Assembly: GCA_015061885.1 (NCBI GenBank)
Contig: SUVS01000010.1
Coordinates: 1-62,005, forward strand
DNA from: Lentisphaerota bacterium
GTDB lineage: Bacteria > Verrucomicrobiota > Lentisphaeria > Victivallales > Victivallaceae
Length of the DNA stretch: 62,005 nt
Direction of reading: 5' to 3'
Shown: positions 1-11,200 of the stretch, piece after piece
How positions within the stretch are numbered: position 1 is the first letter of the stretch
How the letters are laid out: every line of letters begins with the position of its first letter
Made by a program: the position numbers and the translations under genes
The notes under the pieces: generated by a model
What the model was told of the DNA's origin: nothing
The model's database searches: none
The model's input: the letters and a program-made list of their open reading frames with translations, nothing else

Positions 1-478
1 AAATCGTGGCATCCGGCAGAGGGATTTCGGACTCATTGACTGACATTTTCAGGTAATTACTTGTATCCCAGAGGTATTTTCCGCACAGCGAAATAGCGTT
101 AAGCCCGTAAGATGTTCCGCCGCCAGCAGATAAATAGTTGCTGGAAGTTGCATCTTTTACGGTGGTCGGACAGTTCAATGCGTTGGCATTTTTATTGTCG
201 CTGGCCATATAGGTCTGGGCAAAGTACCACGGCCAGTTGCAATCACCGCTTGCGACCGGATTGGGTAAGTATTTCAGCACATTGAAAAATCCGCCGTTTT
301 CACTGCGGTACATCGTTCCGGCTAAACCGATCTGTTTCAGATTTGCCGTGCAGGTCGAACTTTTTGCCCGTTCTCTGGCGGCGGAAAGTGCGGGGAGCAG
401 CATTGCGGCAAGTATGGCTATCATCGCAATTACCACCAACAGTTCGATCAGGGTGAATTTGCGTTGAGTACGGTTCAT
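1..478 (-). CDS. Type II secretion/type IV pilin-like protein (pseudopilin, DUF1559-like), partial
   Basis: Reads leftward from an ATG at 478 and is still open at base 1, so the C-terminus is missing; about 159 residues are visible. The N-terminus is a class III prepilin signal: a short basic leader (R-K), then [11 protein letters not shown] and a hydrophobic helix ending in P-A-L-S-A-A-R-E, with the conserved Glu five residues after the cleavage site. The next segment (C-x-x-N-L-K-Q-I-G) and a Cys-bearing body match the pseudopilin family that is greatly expanded in Lentisphaerae and Planctomycetes. The SD AAGGAAGG (486-493) fits the ATG. It starts 23 bp after the regulator gene on the same strand, so the two are probably co-transcribed. 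The substrate or role of this family is not established; a link to envelope or polysaccharide handling is inference. Confidence 0.85.
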   Translation of the reverse strand, partial: MNRTQRKFTLIELLVVIAMIAILAAMLLPALSAARERAKSSTCTANLKQIGLAGTMYRSENGGFFNVLKYLPNPVASGDCNWPWYFAQTYMASDNKNANALNCPTTVKDATSSNYLSAGGGTSYGLNAISLCGKYLWDTSNYLKMSVNESEIPLPDATI

Positions 479-501
479 TTTTTTTCCTTCCTTATTATAT
501 A

Positions 502-1608
502 TCAATGACGTTTTATCAGTTTGGGCTGTATATACATCGGGGCGGTGCAAGTGTTGCCGGATAAAGAACTTATTACACCTTCTATCAGCATGTCCACATT
601 CAAATCAACACTGCTGAAGCGGGGATTCAGTGACTCGCCGATACTGGTGTTGAAGTTGCCGACCACGCCAATATCTTTGTTGATGGCAATTCCCATTTCC
701 GCCGCCGCCAGATATACTTCATGAGCACGCGTATCGTTCATGCAGATAAATCCGTTGCACCCTTTTTCTATTGCCGTGCGGATGCGTTTTTTGATGCTGT
801 TTTCCGGTTCTGCACAGGGCAGATTACCGGCAATTATCACGCCGTGCCGGTAAAAATCAATATTATGACTTTTACAGGCTTCTTCCACGCCGTCAAGCAT
901 GTCAAGATCAAAGAGTTTGCCGCTTACGCCGTGTTTGCGGCGCATTTCTTCGCTTGCCGGAGCCTGGGTGAGAAAAGCGAATTTATCAAAGTTGTTTTCC
1001 CAAAGATGATTTGCAGCCAGAAAACCGGCTTTACGCATATCAAACAATACCTTGTCGGCATCTTCAAAGACCATCTCGCCGGAGTAAAACATTACAAAAA
1101 TGATCTTGCGGAAAAGTTTGCGTACTTCATACAATGCTTTGTAAGGAAAACTGCCGTCGCCGCGGATGATGAGTATTTCGACTCCGGCTCCGGCGTAACT
1201 TTTCAGCAGTTCGCCGGCTTCTTCATGCGATAGATTTTCCATCATCCAGCTGCAGCCCAATGCTACCGGTGCGTGTCCGGCATCGAAGAGCCGCAAAACC
1301 AGTCTGTTATAAAAATTGCTGTATATCGGATCATCCAGACTCAAAAGCAATCCAACTTTGCCCACTTGCAGTTTGCTGGTGAATTTTACATTGTCCTTGA
1401 GGATTGTCCGGACAAAAAATCCCTGCCTGGCCTTTGACTCTGCCAACCGGTTGCGGCAAAGCAGTTCGCAGACTTTGTGGGCGGTCATATAACTTATATT
1501 GTGCTGTTCTGCCAGCGAAGCCACCGAGGGCAGTTTCTGCCCCGGCTGAAGTTCGCCGTTGACTATCCGGCTGGCGAGCTGTAAATAAACTTCCTGATAT
1601 TTGGCCAT
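502..1608 (-). CDS. GntR-type winged-helix regulator with LacI-like sugar-sensing domain
   Basis: A 368-residue regulator. Residues 1-70 form a GntR winged helix ([10 protein letters not shown] followed by an [10 protein letters not shown] recognition helix). The rest resembles the periplasmic-binding-protein-like effector domain of LacI-family regulators, with V-G-L-L-L-S-L at its start and V-V-G-N-F-N-T near the end. This hybrid layout is known from AraR-type sugar regulators. I chose the ATG at 1608 rather than the longer frame from 1668, because residue 1 then lines up with the start of the GntR domain; CTCC at 1623-1626 gives a GGAG SD at rather long spacing. The gene has a near-consensus promoter with a palindrome over the start region, suggesting autoregulation. 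Downstream on the same strand is a pseudopilin. The effector is not identifiable. Confidence 0.9.
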   Translation of the reverse strand: MAKYQEVYLQLASRIVNGELQPGQKLPSVASLAEQHNISYMTAHKVCELLCRNRLAESKARQGFFVRTILKDNVKFTSKLQVGKVGLLLSLDDPIYSNFYNRLVLRLFDAGHAPVALGCSWMMENLSHEEAGELLKSYAGAGVEILIIRGDGSFPYKALYEVRKLFRKIIFVMFYSGEMVFEDADKVLFDMRKAGFLAANHLWENNFDKFAFLTQAPASEEMRRKHGVSGKLFDLDMLDGVEEACKSHNIDFYRHGVIIAGNLPCAEPENSIKKRIRTAIEKGCNGFICMNDTRAHEVYLAAAEMGIAINKDIGVVGNFNTSIGESLNPRFSSVDLNVDMLIEGVISSLSGNTCTAPMYIQPKLIKRH

Positions 1609-1626
1609 AAAATCAAAAAAAACTCC

Positions 1627-1658
1627 GTGATATATATCAGATTTGTAACATATATCAC
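1627..1658. promoter_or_regulatory. Probable operator of the GntR-type regulator
   Basis: Two 9-bp arms, GTGATATAT (1627-1635) and ATATATCAC (1650-1658), form a perfect inverted repeat with a 14-bp spacer. The left arm lies in a 12-bp perfect palindrome, TGATATATATCA (1628-1639). The repeat sits just downstream of the -10 box, over the expected transcription start of the minus-strand regulator. That is the expected place for an autorepressor site; binding by this protein is inference. Confidence 0.5.
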
Positions 1659-1687
1659 AATATAACACAATATTGACGGTTTGTCAA
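1659..1687 (-). promoter_or_regulatory. Sigma-70-like promoter of the regulator gene
   Basis: On the minus strand, TTGACA (1687-1682), a 17-bp spacer and TATATT (1664-1659). The predicted start near 1652 gives a leader of about 45 nt. Confidence 0.6.
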
Positions 1688-1805
1688 GTTTATGAGTTGA
1701 TTTTTTTTTACAGATTTTTTGAGTTATATGATTTGCAAAAATCTGTTTTTCCGATTATATTTATTTCCCAGTATTGTTCAATGTTAAAATGTTTGGGAAG
1801 TAACG

Positions 1806-3320
1806 ATGAAATGCGGATTTGACAGCGAAAAATATCTGGAAGAACAGGCGGCGGCAATCTTTGAACGGGCCGGGAAATTCGACGATAAACTCTATCTGGA
1901 GTTTGGCGGCAAGCTTATGGGCGATCATCATGCCGCCCGCGTACTCCCCGGGTTTGACCCCGATACCAAGATCAAACTTCTTCAGCGGATGAAAGATAAG
2001 ATCGACATCATCATCTGCATCTATTCCGGCGATATTGAACAACGCAAGATGCGTGCCGATTACGGTATATCCTACGATGCCGATGTTATGCGTACCATTG
2101 ATGTCCTCGGTGATTGGGAGCTTACCGTAAAAGCCGTAGTTGTTACCCGTTATCAGAACCAGCCGGCGGTGCGTGGATTCATCAACCGGCTTGCCCGCCG
2201 CGGCATCAAAGTATATTTGCATAAGCCCATTGCCGGTTATCCGACTGAACTGGATACCATTGTTTCCAGCAAAGGTTACGGCTCCAACAGTTATATTGAA
2301 ACGGATAAACCTATTGTGGTTGTTACCGGCCCCGGAGCAAGTTCGGGGAAAATGGCGACCTGTCTGTCGCAGGTTTATCACGATTTTCAGAAGGGCATCC
2401 GTGCCGGATATGCCAAATTTGAAACTTTCCCGGTCTGGAATCTGCCGCTCAAACACCCCGTGAACATTGCTTACGAAGCCGCCACCGCCGACATCGGCGA
2501 TGTAAATATGGTCGATAGTTTCCACCTTGAGCATTACCATACCCCGGCGATCAATTACAACCGCGATCTGGAAGTTTTTCCGGTGGTGCATCGCATCTGT
2601 TCCCGCATCATGGCTCCGGAACAGCTCTATCACTCGCCGACCGATATGGGGGTGAATCAGTTGGGATTTGCTATTTCGGATGACGAAGTCTGTCAGCAGG
2701 CATCTGCCCAGGAAGTCATCCGCCGTTATTTCCGTGCCATGTGCGATTACGCTATGGGGTCTGCCGATAAGGCCCCGATTGAACGCATCAAACTGTTAAT
2801 GGATGATCTGGGGATAACTGAAACTGACCGCAAGGTGGTTTCTCCCGCAAGAGATGCCATGACAAGTGCGGAAAAAACTCCCGGCAAGGGGTTTGACAAT
2901 ATCTTCTGCGGGGCGGCACTGGAACTTGCCGACGGCAGGATCGTTACCGGCAAAAACTCCACCTTGCTTCATGCGGCTTCAAGCTGTATATTGAACGCTA
3001 TCAAGCTGTTGGCAAATCTGCCGGATAATCTTACATTGCTTTCGCCGGAAGTCATTAAAGCGGTTGCCAGCTTGAAACAGGAAGTTTATCACAATAAAGG
3101 TATCAGCCTTGATCTTTCGGAAACATTGACCGCACTTTCGGTAAGTTCGCCGAGCAATCCCGCTGCCAAACTGGCGTTAGAGGAATTGACCAAACTCAAA
3201 GGCTGCGAAATGCACTTGAGTCATATTCCGCCGGCAGGGGATGAAAATGCATTAAGAAAACTGGCGATAAATGTAACCAGCGACCCCCGATTCACCGGTA
3301 GAAACTTGTTACAAGAGTAA
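1806..3320 (+). CDS. DUF1846 family protein
   Basis: A 504-residue protein that matches the DUF1846 family along its whole length, which is the usual size (about 495-505 aa). Recognisable blocks are the N-terminal C-G-F-D-S-E-K-Y-L-E-x-Q segment, L-E-F-G-G-K-L-x-x-D-x-H-A-A-R-V-L-P-G-F, a central V-V-V-T-G-P-G-A-S-S-G-K-M-A-T-C-L-S-Q loop that looks like a nucleotide-binding P-loop variant, and the E-x-F-P-V-W-N-L-P-L-x-H-P-V-N-x-A-Y-E-A-A-T-A-D block. The family is soluble and cytoplasmic; its reaction is, to my knowledge, not established. The start at 1806 has a weak GGGAAG upstream and the N-terminal family motif begins at residue 3. It diverges from the regulator at 502-1608 and has no obvious operon partner. 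Confidence 0.93.
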   Translation: MKCGFDSEKYLEEQAAAIFERAGKFDDKLYLEFGGKLMGDHHAARVLPGFDPDTKIKLLQRMKDKIDIIICIYSGDIEQRKMRADYGISYDADVMRTIDVLGDWELTVKAVVVTRYQNQPAVRGFINRLARRGIKVYLHKPIAGYPTELDTIVSSKGYGSNSYIETDKPIVVVTGPGASSGKMATCLSQVYHDFQKGIRAGYAKFETFPVWNLPLKHPVNIAYEAATADIGDVNMVDSFHLEHYHTPAINYNRDLEVFPVVHRICSRIMAPEQLYHSPTDMGVNQLGFAISDDEVCQQASAQEVIRRYFRAMCDYAMGSADKAPIERIKLLMDDLGITETDRKVVSPARDAMTSAEKTPGKGFDNIFCGAALELADGRIVTGKNSTLLHAASSCILNAIKLLANLPDNLTLLSPEVIKAVASLKQEVYHNKGISLDLSETLTALSVSSPSNPAAKLALEELTKLKGCEMHLSHIPPAGDENALRKLAINVTSDPRFTGRNLLQE

Positions 3321-3330
3321 CAAATCAAAA

Positions 3331-4150
3331 TTACGGCAAATCTTGGGACCTTGCCTGCGGCGGGCTTTCGGTCGAGTACAGTCGTACACTCCCTCAATCC
3401 CGTCTTGTCAAAATCCCAACCTTTGCTCGTACTTTTGCTTTGTTGGCGTTGTTTTTTACGGCAAATCTTGACCTTGCGGCGATTGCTCGCCTCAGCTTGT
3501 CCTCCGTAGCCTTGGCGTAGGAGGATCGTACACCTTGTCGCGGCGTAGTTTTACGAAGCCGGATCCCTCAATCCCGTCTTGCCAAAATCCCAACCTTTGC
3601 TCGTACTTTTGCTTTGTTGGCGTTGTTTTTTACGGCAAATCTTGACCTTGCGGCGATTGCTCGCTTCAGCTTGTCCTCCGCAGCCTTGGCGTAGGAGGAT
3701 CGTACACCTTGTCGCGGCGTAGTTTTACGAAGCCGGATCCCTCAATCCCGTCTTGTCAAAATCCCAACCTTTGCTCGTACTTTTGCTTTGTTGGCGTTGC
3801 TTTTTACGGCAAATCTTGACCTTGCGGCGATTGCTCGCCTCAGCTTGTCCTCCGCAGCCTTGGCGTAGGAGGATCGTACACCTTGTCGCGGCGTAGTTTT
3901 ACGAAGCCGGATTCCTCAATCCCGTCTTGTCAAAATCCCAACCTTTGCTCGTACTTTTGCTTTGTTGGCGTTGTTTTTTACGGCAAATCTTGACCTTGCG
4001 GCGATTGCTCGCCTCAGCTTGTCCTCCGCAGCCTTGGCGTAGGAGGATCGTACACCTTGTCGCGGCGTAGTTTTACGAAGCCGGATCCCTCAATCCCGTC
4101 TTGCCAAAATCCCAACCTTTGCTCGTACTTTTTGCTTTGTTGACTGCTCT
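3331..4150. repeat. Non-coding tandem repeat, four 174-bp units plus a diverged partial unit
   Basis: Four near-identical units begin at 3456, 3630, 3804 and 3978 (period exactly 174 bp), each starting TTACGGCAAATCTTGACC and ending in a T-rich GTTGTTTTT. A shorter, diverged unit (3331-3455) precedes them and a decayed start (TTACTGCAAAATTTGCG, 4151) follows. Each unit carries CTTGTCCTCC...GTAGGAGGATC, which can fold on itself (TCCTCC with GGAGGA), and CGTAGTTTTACGAAGCCGGATC. Copies differ by only a few bases. No reading frame is conserved in the way expected of a gene, so I treat it as an intergenic repeat. Confidence 0.85.
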
Positions 4151-4159
4151 TTACTGCAA

Positions 4160-4400
4160 AATTTGCGTACATATTTGGCGGCAAGGTTCTCCCAAAATTT
4201 TCCAAACCCTCCCAAAATTTCTCAAAATTTCCCAATGACCGCCACACACGCTGCTGCTCGTGAAAGCGGCGAATGGCGGCATGAAACCCGTTACTTGCCG
4301 TTATCTTCTGTTCAGCCGCCATCCTCCTACGCTGAATGCTCCGGAGGACAAGTCTATCCTGCCGCCCCGCTTGCCACGCCGGAGCTGTTGCGGAGGCGGA
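4160..4400. repeat. Inverted copy of the repeat core and a second intergenic repeat element
   Basis: CATCCTCCTACGCTG...CCGGAGGACAAG (about 4320-4352) is the reverse complement of the core in the 174-bp units (at 3496, 3670, 3844 and 4018). Just before it, GCGGCGAATGGCGGC (from 4265) with CCGTTA blocks and a closing GCCGCCATCC resembles a stretch near 46519-46590. C/T-rich CTCCCAAAATTT repeats fill 4190-4235. The open frames here have no family features and appear incidental. Confidence 0.5.
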
Positions 4401-4462
4401 CGAAAGCGGATATATTATATTTTCAGGCAATAACTACTGTGTTTTTTTTTATTTAATCACTG

Positions 4463-4493
4463 TTTTTACAGCGAGTAATGTTTGCTGTAAAAA
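4463..4493. terminator. Hairpin, possible terminator
   Basis: TTTTTACAGC (4463-4472) and GCTGTAAAAA (4484-4493) form a perfect 10-bp stem with an 11-nt loop. It lies beyond the 3' end of the minus-strand monooxygenase-like gene (stop at 4587). The U-run is inside the stem rather than after it, so termination is uncertain. The rest of 4400-4586 is AT-rich and shows nothing else. Confidence 0.35.
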
Positions 4494-4586
4494 TATATCT
4501 TTTACAACACTGTTATTTGCTTAACAGCTTTGTATTCTGTATATTTGTAATTTTTATATTTTGCATTTAATTTTGCAGGATTTATT

Positions 4587-4898
4587 TCAGCAGGTTTCGG
4601 TAAGAATCTTCAGTGTGGATGAAATTCGCAAATCTTTGACTTTTTCTTTGAATTCTGCCATGTGGGGTGCGGCGAGGTGTGCTTTCAGGTGTTCGATACT
4701 CTGCCAGCGTTCTACGAAAATTAACGTATCTTCGCCGCAGAACTCCTGCACGGGGAAGCCGGAATTAAAGTCGCCGGCGAGGTTGTAACTTATGCACCCC
4801 GCTTCGGCACGGACGGTTGCGAGGTTGGCTTTTACTGCGGCAATAAATTCGTTGCGGCATCCGGGTTTGAGTACACTGGTGGCGATGACAAAGATCAT
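4587..4898 (-). CDS. Antibiotic biosynthesis monooxygenase (ABM/YgiN-type) domain protein
   Basis: A 103-residue single-domain protein. Family features: an N-terminal strand (M-I-F-V-I-A-T), K-P-G-C-R-N-E-F, a central A-G-C-I-S-Y-N-L stretch, F-V-E-R-W-Q-S-I-E-H-L-K-A-H and P-H-M-A-E-F at the end. This is the dimeric ferredoxin-like fold of YgiN-type putative quinol monooxygenases and related small oxygenases, most of which have no assigned substrate. The ATG at 4898 is preceded by an excellent SD, AAGGAGG (4910-4904); a longer upstream frame would ignore it and add a non-conserved extension. The gene stands alone and has its own promoter. Confidence 0.88.
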   Translation of the reverse strand: MIFVIATSVLKPGCRNEFIAAVKANLATVRAEAGCISYNLAGDFNSGFPVQEFCGEDTLIFVERWQSIEHLKAHLAAPHMAEFKEKVKDLRISSTLKILTETC

Positions 4899-4986
4899 AA
4901 AAACCTCCTTGAAAAAATGGTGTTGTTTTTTAATAGCTTGCAGTCTTATGCTGCAATGAGCTTTTGAAAAATATTTTCCGGGAATT

Positions 4987-5015
4987 ACTATACTTGCATT
5001 ACGGCAATATTGCAA
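4987..5015 (-). promoter_or_regulatory. Promoter of the monooxygenase-like gene
   Basis: On the minus strand, TTGCAA (5015-5010), a 17-bp spacer and TATAGT (4992-4987). The leader would be about 85 nt. The 357-bp gap 4899-5255 otherwise holds only the promoter of the next gene and AT-rich sequence. Confidence 0.45.
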
Positions 5016-5165
5016 GAGTTTTTAAGATAAAAAAGTCAACAGAATTGTTCGCAGAAAAACTATCGACAAGGTACATAAAAACGGCAAAAAACACTTTATT
5101 TGATATAAAAAGCCGAAAAAAAGCAAAAAAAATCCCATAAATACGCATTTACAGGCAATTCTGAT

Positions 5166-5193
5166 TTGACTTTTTGCATTATATGTGTTAGAT
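5166..5193 (+). promoter_or_regulatory. Candidate promoter of the giant gene
   Basis: TTGACT (5166-5171), a 16-bp spacer and TTAGAT (5188-5193). A TATAAT at 5204-5209 is also present but lacks a good -35. The SD AAGGAG (5243-5248) precedes the ATG at 5256. Confidence 0.35.
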
Positions 5194-5255
5194 TGCACAC
5201 GAATATAATTTATTAATAATAGAAATTTTAAAGAATTTACACAAGGAGTTTGATT

Positions 5256-8200
5256 ATGGCTACTTTGATTATCGACAAACTGCACGATGCAACCTATACG
5301 ATCACGCACACCGATTACTATGATTTGCTGTTATTGCCGGAAGCGTTCGGTGTCAGTACCAGAGGTCAGGTGATTTCCGTGTTTGGTTCCTCTGATATGT
5401 TGAGCGTGGATAATATTGATAAGTTTGATTTTGAGCTTGAGGCGTTTTCTGTTTCCACGACTAAATCCGATGGAAAAGTTTCCATTGGAGGTAACTATGT
5501 CTATAACCCATTGAAAGTGGTAGATCGAATTGCTCAAGAGTACGGTTATGATGGTTCCACTTTGGCGTATTGGACACTGGGGACAGATAATGGTGTTGAG
5601 TATGCAATTGACTTTTACTTCAATTACACTTATTCCGGCGAGCTTAAACGACTTTATGAGGATATTTACCCTGAAAATCAGTTGGTTTACAAGGAACGCA
5701 AAAAGGATATTGATTGGGCCAATCGACCGATTTTTGCAGCGTCTCCCGACAAGTACAATGTTTATCATCTCAGCGTTAACGATGATTATATTACCGGTGC
5801 CGTTATGTTTGGCGGAGCAGAAGGTGAGTTGGTCTTAACTGCCCAGAATGGTGCCGGTAATGCTGATATTTATCACACCTCCACAGTTGATAATAGCGTA
5901 AAAAAGCAAGATGACCGTATTGCCTTGCGTTCAGATTCCTACAGTTTGCGACCGCATTACGAGGTTGTTGAAAGAGTGCAGTTTGTGGACATCTTGGGCA
6001 ATGTTACAGAGGGACTTGAGCCCACTGATTTGGTTTTTAATGGCAGTGATCCTCTCCTGCACAACAATAGCTTTACAATCAGTTATACCATTTACGCTAA
6101 AAACAAACTTACCGTATCCAGTGATTTGGCGGGGATTGTTGAATCCAATGTCGCGGCTCTTTATTCGCGTTACAAGTATGTAACTCCTTCCGCGATTGTC
6201 ACTGTTTGCAGAGGCAATGATTACAACATTATCGGAGCTGGAGTCCAAGCTGATGAGTTGGTGCTTGCAAGTAATTTCCGTGCCACTATCAATGTTTTGA
6301 ATAACACTGCTACTTTCCGGTATGCATTGGGGTATTCCAGTGATTCGTTAAGTGACAGCAGTCTGGCAGATAGTGGTGAAAATAAACATGGTGTGATAAC
6401 CCCTACAGTGTATGGGGGCGATATCACCAATATAATGTGGGATGTTTTTGATACAACTGTACAACGTCCTAAAGATGAGAAAGATAGTGACTTACCGGCT
6501 GATTTTGATGGCGGGTTGCGTGCCAATGGGACAACTATTGCCGGGGTGATAATTGCCACGGGGAATGTTATCCGCAGTTACGGTCTGCATGCTGAAAAGA
6601 GTATTTCCACTGCTGAAAATTCTGTTTGGGCGGGGTCTATTACGGTGGATACCAGCAATACCTTGATAAATGCTGGCTTTGATTATTTGGGGAAATCTTT
6701 CACAGGAGATGAGTTAAAGAGCATGCGATCTTCGTATGGTGCTCCTGATGCATCTAACAATAAAGTTGGGGCATTCGGGGTTCGTTCCGAAGGTAGCTTG
6801 TACATTGCCAGGATGGGCACTGTAAAAAATGATTCCGGCTATGATCAGGCCGCCAGTATCGTGGTCAATGCCAGCGGCAATACGATTGCTGCTGAAGTTG
6901 ATAGATATGCCGAAAAACGGGTTGCATCAACAACCTCAGATTCGGAGATTATTGCGGCTGCTCTCTATGCTGATACAATCAAATTGGGAGAAGTGACAAA
7001 CGATGTTGTGTTGGATGTAACTTCTAATGACAATCTCATTTATCATTTCGATGACAAAGCTACCCGTATTGTCGGCGGGGAATATGGTGCCTTCGGTATT
7101 AAAGCCAATACTCTTACTCTGGCTGACTTTGACGGGCAGATCGATATTCACAGTAATATGTTCCTTGAAGGCGGAGCTCTCAACAACAACGAGTACATCT
7201 GGAATCTTGATGGTGCCGCATTGCAGCAGATTGCCGGTATCAAGGCCGGTACCTTGAAAAGCGATACCAACTTGCATGGCGAAATTACTGTAACGCACCT
7301 TGATGAAAATAATCATAAGTGGCGTAACGGTATGGGTATTTATGCCTCTACCTTGACCGTTAAGGGGGTTATTGATACAGAAATTGAGTCGGCAATCGGT
7401 ATTTATGTTGCCAATAAATGGGATGCTGATGCTTTTACCGGTGTTATTAATGCGGATATGCATGGTATTGCGGTAAATGCCGACTCGGGCAAAACGATCA
7501 ACATTGCTGGTGAAATCTATGCTTACAGTGGTAATTACAACGGCGAAAATTACGGTATCGCCAGTTATACCGAGCTGAATTTGCGAGTGTCAGGTACGAT
7601 CACAGTCGGTAATACCGGCAGTGCTGTGCGTGCAGAATATCTGGTTTGTCCGAATGCCGGCGGCATGTCTGATATAAATGAACGCAAATTTGATGATAAT
7701 ATTGAACTTACCGCATCAGCCAAAGTTGATGGCGATATTGACTTGGGGGCCGGGATCAACACTGCTGTTATCAACAGTAATGCATCGCTGAAAGGCGTGA
7801 TCAAGTCAGGTGCGGGGGAAGTGAATATTACTTTTGAACTGGAAGAAATCCCCTCCAACAACCGTTCAACTGTTGTAGTTGAAAAGTTCAGCGAAGATGA
7901 CAAGACTCTGAAAGACTCCAAAACGATCACGATCAATCTGAACTATGCCCGTGAAGGTAAATATGACCTTATTGAATACAAGTTCGATGTATCCGAGTAT
8001 TGGGTTGAAAAGGAGCGGAATATTGCGTTCAAGTTCCAGGGTAATACATATAATGTTACCATGAAAGAAACTGATCCGAACTCCAACTCTGTTTGCGGTT
8101 CCTTTACTGATATTAATGGCGTTGAAGTTATCGCCAGATTTGAAAGAAATATCTTCTCGGTTGAAGTCAAAGGTGAACTTCCGGCAGCCCGGGAAGTAAA

Positions 8201-11200
8201 GACCACTGACTTTATCAATGAATTTGCTGAAGAAATTTCGATGGTCAAAAATGATAAGCTGACCCTGAAATGGGATATGCTTGATGCATGGTTGAAAGAG
8301 AAGATAGATGCCGGTTCGCTGAAACTTGTAGATGGTCAGAAACTCAGCGAATTTACAAGCTATCAGGTAGTTTATGTTTTGCGGGATAACGAAGGTAACC
8401 AGATCGGTGGTCCGCGTACTGTAAGTGTTACCGGTTCAAGCTACAATGTAAATCTGCTGGAAGCAGCTATCGAAAATAATGTGGCGGTCAAGACTATCGG
8501 CAGTGCCAAACTGATCAGTATCTCTGTTATCGGTAATACCGAAAATGGCATTCAGCAGGGGATGACTTATGACTTCTCGCCGCTGATTACGGAAGAAGTA
8601 GAGGAAACTTGCAGTCTTACGCTGGAATGGAGTGATGAACATGATGAGTTTACTGATCTTCTTGATAAAGGCAAGCTCTATGCCGATAATGGTGCAACGA
8701 TCAGAAAGAATGATCCTTATCATTATGAAATAAGTGTTCAGGCATACAGCCGTACCGGCAAAAAATTGGGTAACCCGGTAAAATTTGTTGTCGATGGCGA
8801 CAAAGATTCCTATGCTGTAAGTTTGCAGGAAATGGGCGAAGCCCTTGATATAAAATATACTGATATAGCTGCGATTTCGCTCGAATCTGTTGCTTTGGTA
8901 AGCGATGGCAAAAAAGCAACCCGTCAAAGCGACAGCAAAGCAAGCCGTCTGGAAGTTGAATTGTCCTGGAATGAATTGCATGACGAATGGATGGAGCAAA
9001 TTGCAAATGGCTCTTTGAAAAATGAATCCGGTCATGATATTAAGAATTTCAAAAATTACGAATTGGAGATCAAGCTGTTTGATAAAGAAGGTACAGATCT
9101 TGGCAGTGTAAACCGGGTCGTTGCCGATGGTGCAATTAGCTACACCGCAAATCTTTCGGATTTGGTCAACGATATAAGTGGCGATTATCTCTGGTCAGAT
9201 ATATTCAGTCTGCAAATTGAAAAAGTTACATTGTTTGACGAAAACGACTTGAGCGTGGAATCGACCGGCAGCTTTGATGAGATACAAATGGTGGATCTTG
9301 CCGGAGCCGGTGTGTTGTTTAACTGGGATTCGTTGCATTATAATTTGGAAAACAAATGCAAAGCCGGAAAACTTGACGATACTGCCGGTAATAGGGTCGA
9401 ATCTTTGGGAAATTATACGGTCAGCTATATATTGCGGGATAAAAACGGCAATCAGATCGGTTCTGATGTTTATACCAGAACCGGTATTGAAGGCTCAAAT
9501 GTAAAAATATATTATGCCGGACATGCTGGCGTAAAGGTCGAAGATATTGCTGAAATCGAAATTCTGTCGATCACTTGTGCCAGTACGGATATTAACGGTA
9601 ATGCCGGTAATGTTGCACATGAATTTTCGCAGTCTGCCACATTGGTAACTTATGATGCAATCAAGGTCAAATGGACTGATCGCAAGGATGAGTTTACCAC
9701 GCTATTGGCAAATAACCAGCTTTTTGACGGGAACAACAAAAAGATAGAGGAAATCAATGGTTATGTAATAACGGTTGAGGCTTACGATGTTTCCGGCGAA
9801 AAACTGGGCAATGGTAAACTTTATCAGTACACCGTCAGCGGTAATATTGATGAATGTGATCTTGAATTGCAGAAAATCGCAGATGCACTCGATATCCCCT
9901 ATGTGCAGGATATTGCCAAGGTCAAAGTTGTTGGTGTTACAGTTGTCGGTGAAGAACTGAATGACGATGAATCGGTAAACAAGCTGGTTCAAGCCAGTGA
10001 ATTTACGGAAAGCAACCGTATAATCAATCTGGATTGGAGCGATCTTAATGCTGAAATATTGGCTGAAGGTAGCATCAATGGAATTACTCTTGCTACCGAA
10101 GATGGTATCAGAGCATATGAGTTGACTGTAATATTCCAGGATGCAAACGGCAATCAGGTAGGCAGACCGGTAATTCTGGATGATGAATTGATCAAAAAAT
10201 TGGCTCCCGGATCTACTGAAGAACCTTACGTAACCTCTTACTCTATTGATGTAAATGCTATAGCTCCGGAGCTGAATATTGATCCTTCTACTGTTTATAG
10301 TGCCAGAATTCAGAAATTTGTCGTCCATGTTAATGATGCGAATGGCAATAAACGGGAAGTTGTGATCGACTGTTTGACTCCTGCCCGCGAAACCAAACAA
10401 AATATTGCCAAAACAGTTTTGGAATGGACTGAATTGCACGCTATGCTTCAGAATGAAATGACTCCTGAAACATACGAAATCACTTTTGTTATGAAGGATG
10501 AAAGCGGCAATGTTCTTGCTACTGCAAACCCATTGACATTTACTGTAAACAGCAGTGAATATACCGTTTATCTGAAAGACTACGAATATCTGCTGGATGG
10601 TGAAAATACCATTAATGATGTGGCAAAACTCGAAATTGTCAAAATCAATGTAAGCGGCACTGATGCCGGCGGTAATGCAGTAAACCGCAGCTTCTCCGGG
10701 GTTGAGTTTGTTGCGGATACCGAGTTCGATGATCCCGAAATGACTCTGGATTGGTACAGCATTGCCGATGATTGCAAGGCTCAGATCGCCGCCGGAACTT
10801 TGGTTGGTCAGAATGACGAAGTTGTAACCGGAATCAAATCTTATGAAATAACTTATGTTCTGCGTGATAAAGATGGTAAGCAACTGGGTGAAATCGTAGA
10901 AGTTACCGGTTTGACTTATGCTGATTATGAAGTCAATCTGGCTGACGCTGCAAAACGTTTGGGGATTGAGTTCCAGACCATTGCAGAAGTTGAGTTGGCA
11001 AGTGTAGTTTTGGTTGGTACTACCGCAAGCGGTGATAGCAGTGTGGTAGTTTACCGCAAGAACGAACCAGATGTTATTATGCCGATAAGATGGGAAGACA
11101 GCAAGTTCGAAGCTGCCGCCGAGTTTGATGAAATTGCCAAATATACGCTTACTTATGTTTTGCGTGATAAAGATGGTAAGGTCATCGGCAGTTACAACAA

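Noticed and set aside
494..504. A TGATATATAA half-operator ahead of the first pseudopilin
   Set aside because: Only half of the palindrome, it overlaps the regulator stop codon and is AT-rich enough to arise by chance.
1761..2633. A 290-codon minus-strand frame opposite the DUF1846 gene
   Set aside because: Lies wholly opposite a confident family match and shows no recognisable features.
3331..4150. CRISPR-like array
   Set aside because: Units are 174 bp and contiguous, with no short repeats separated by unique spacers and no cas genes nearby.
4014..4430. A 138-codon minus-strand frame across the last repeat unit
   Set aside because: Made of repeat sequence with no conserved features; the other units do not keep the frame.
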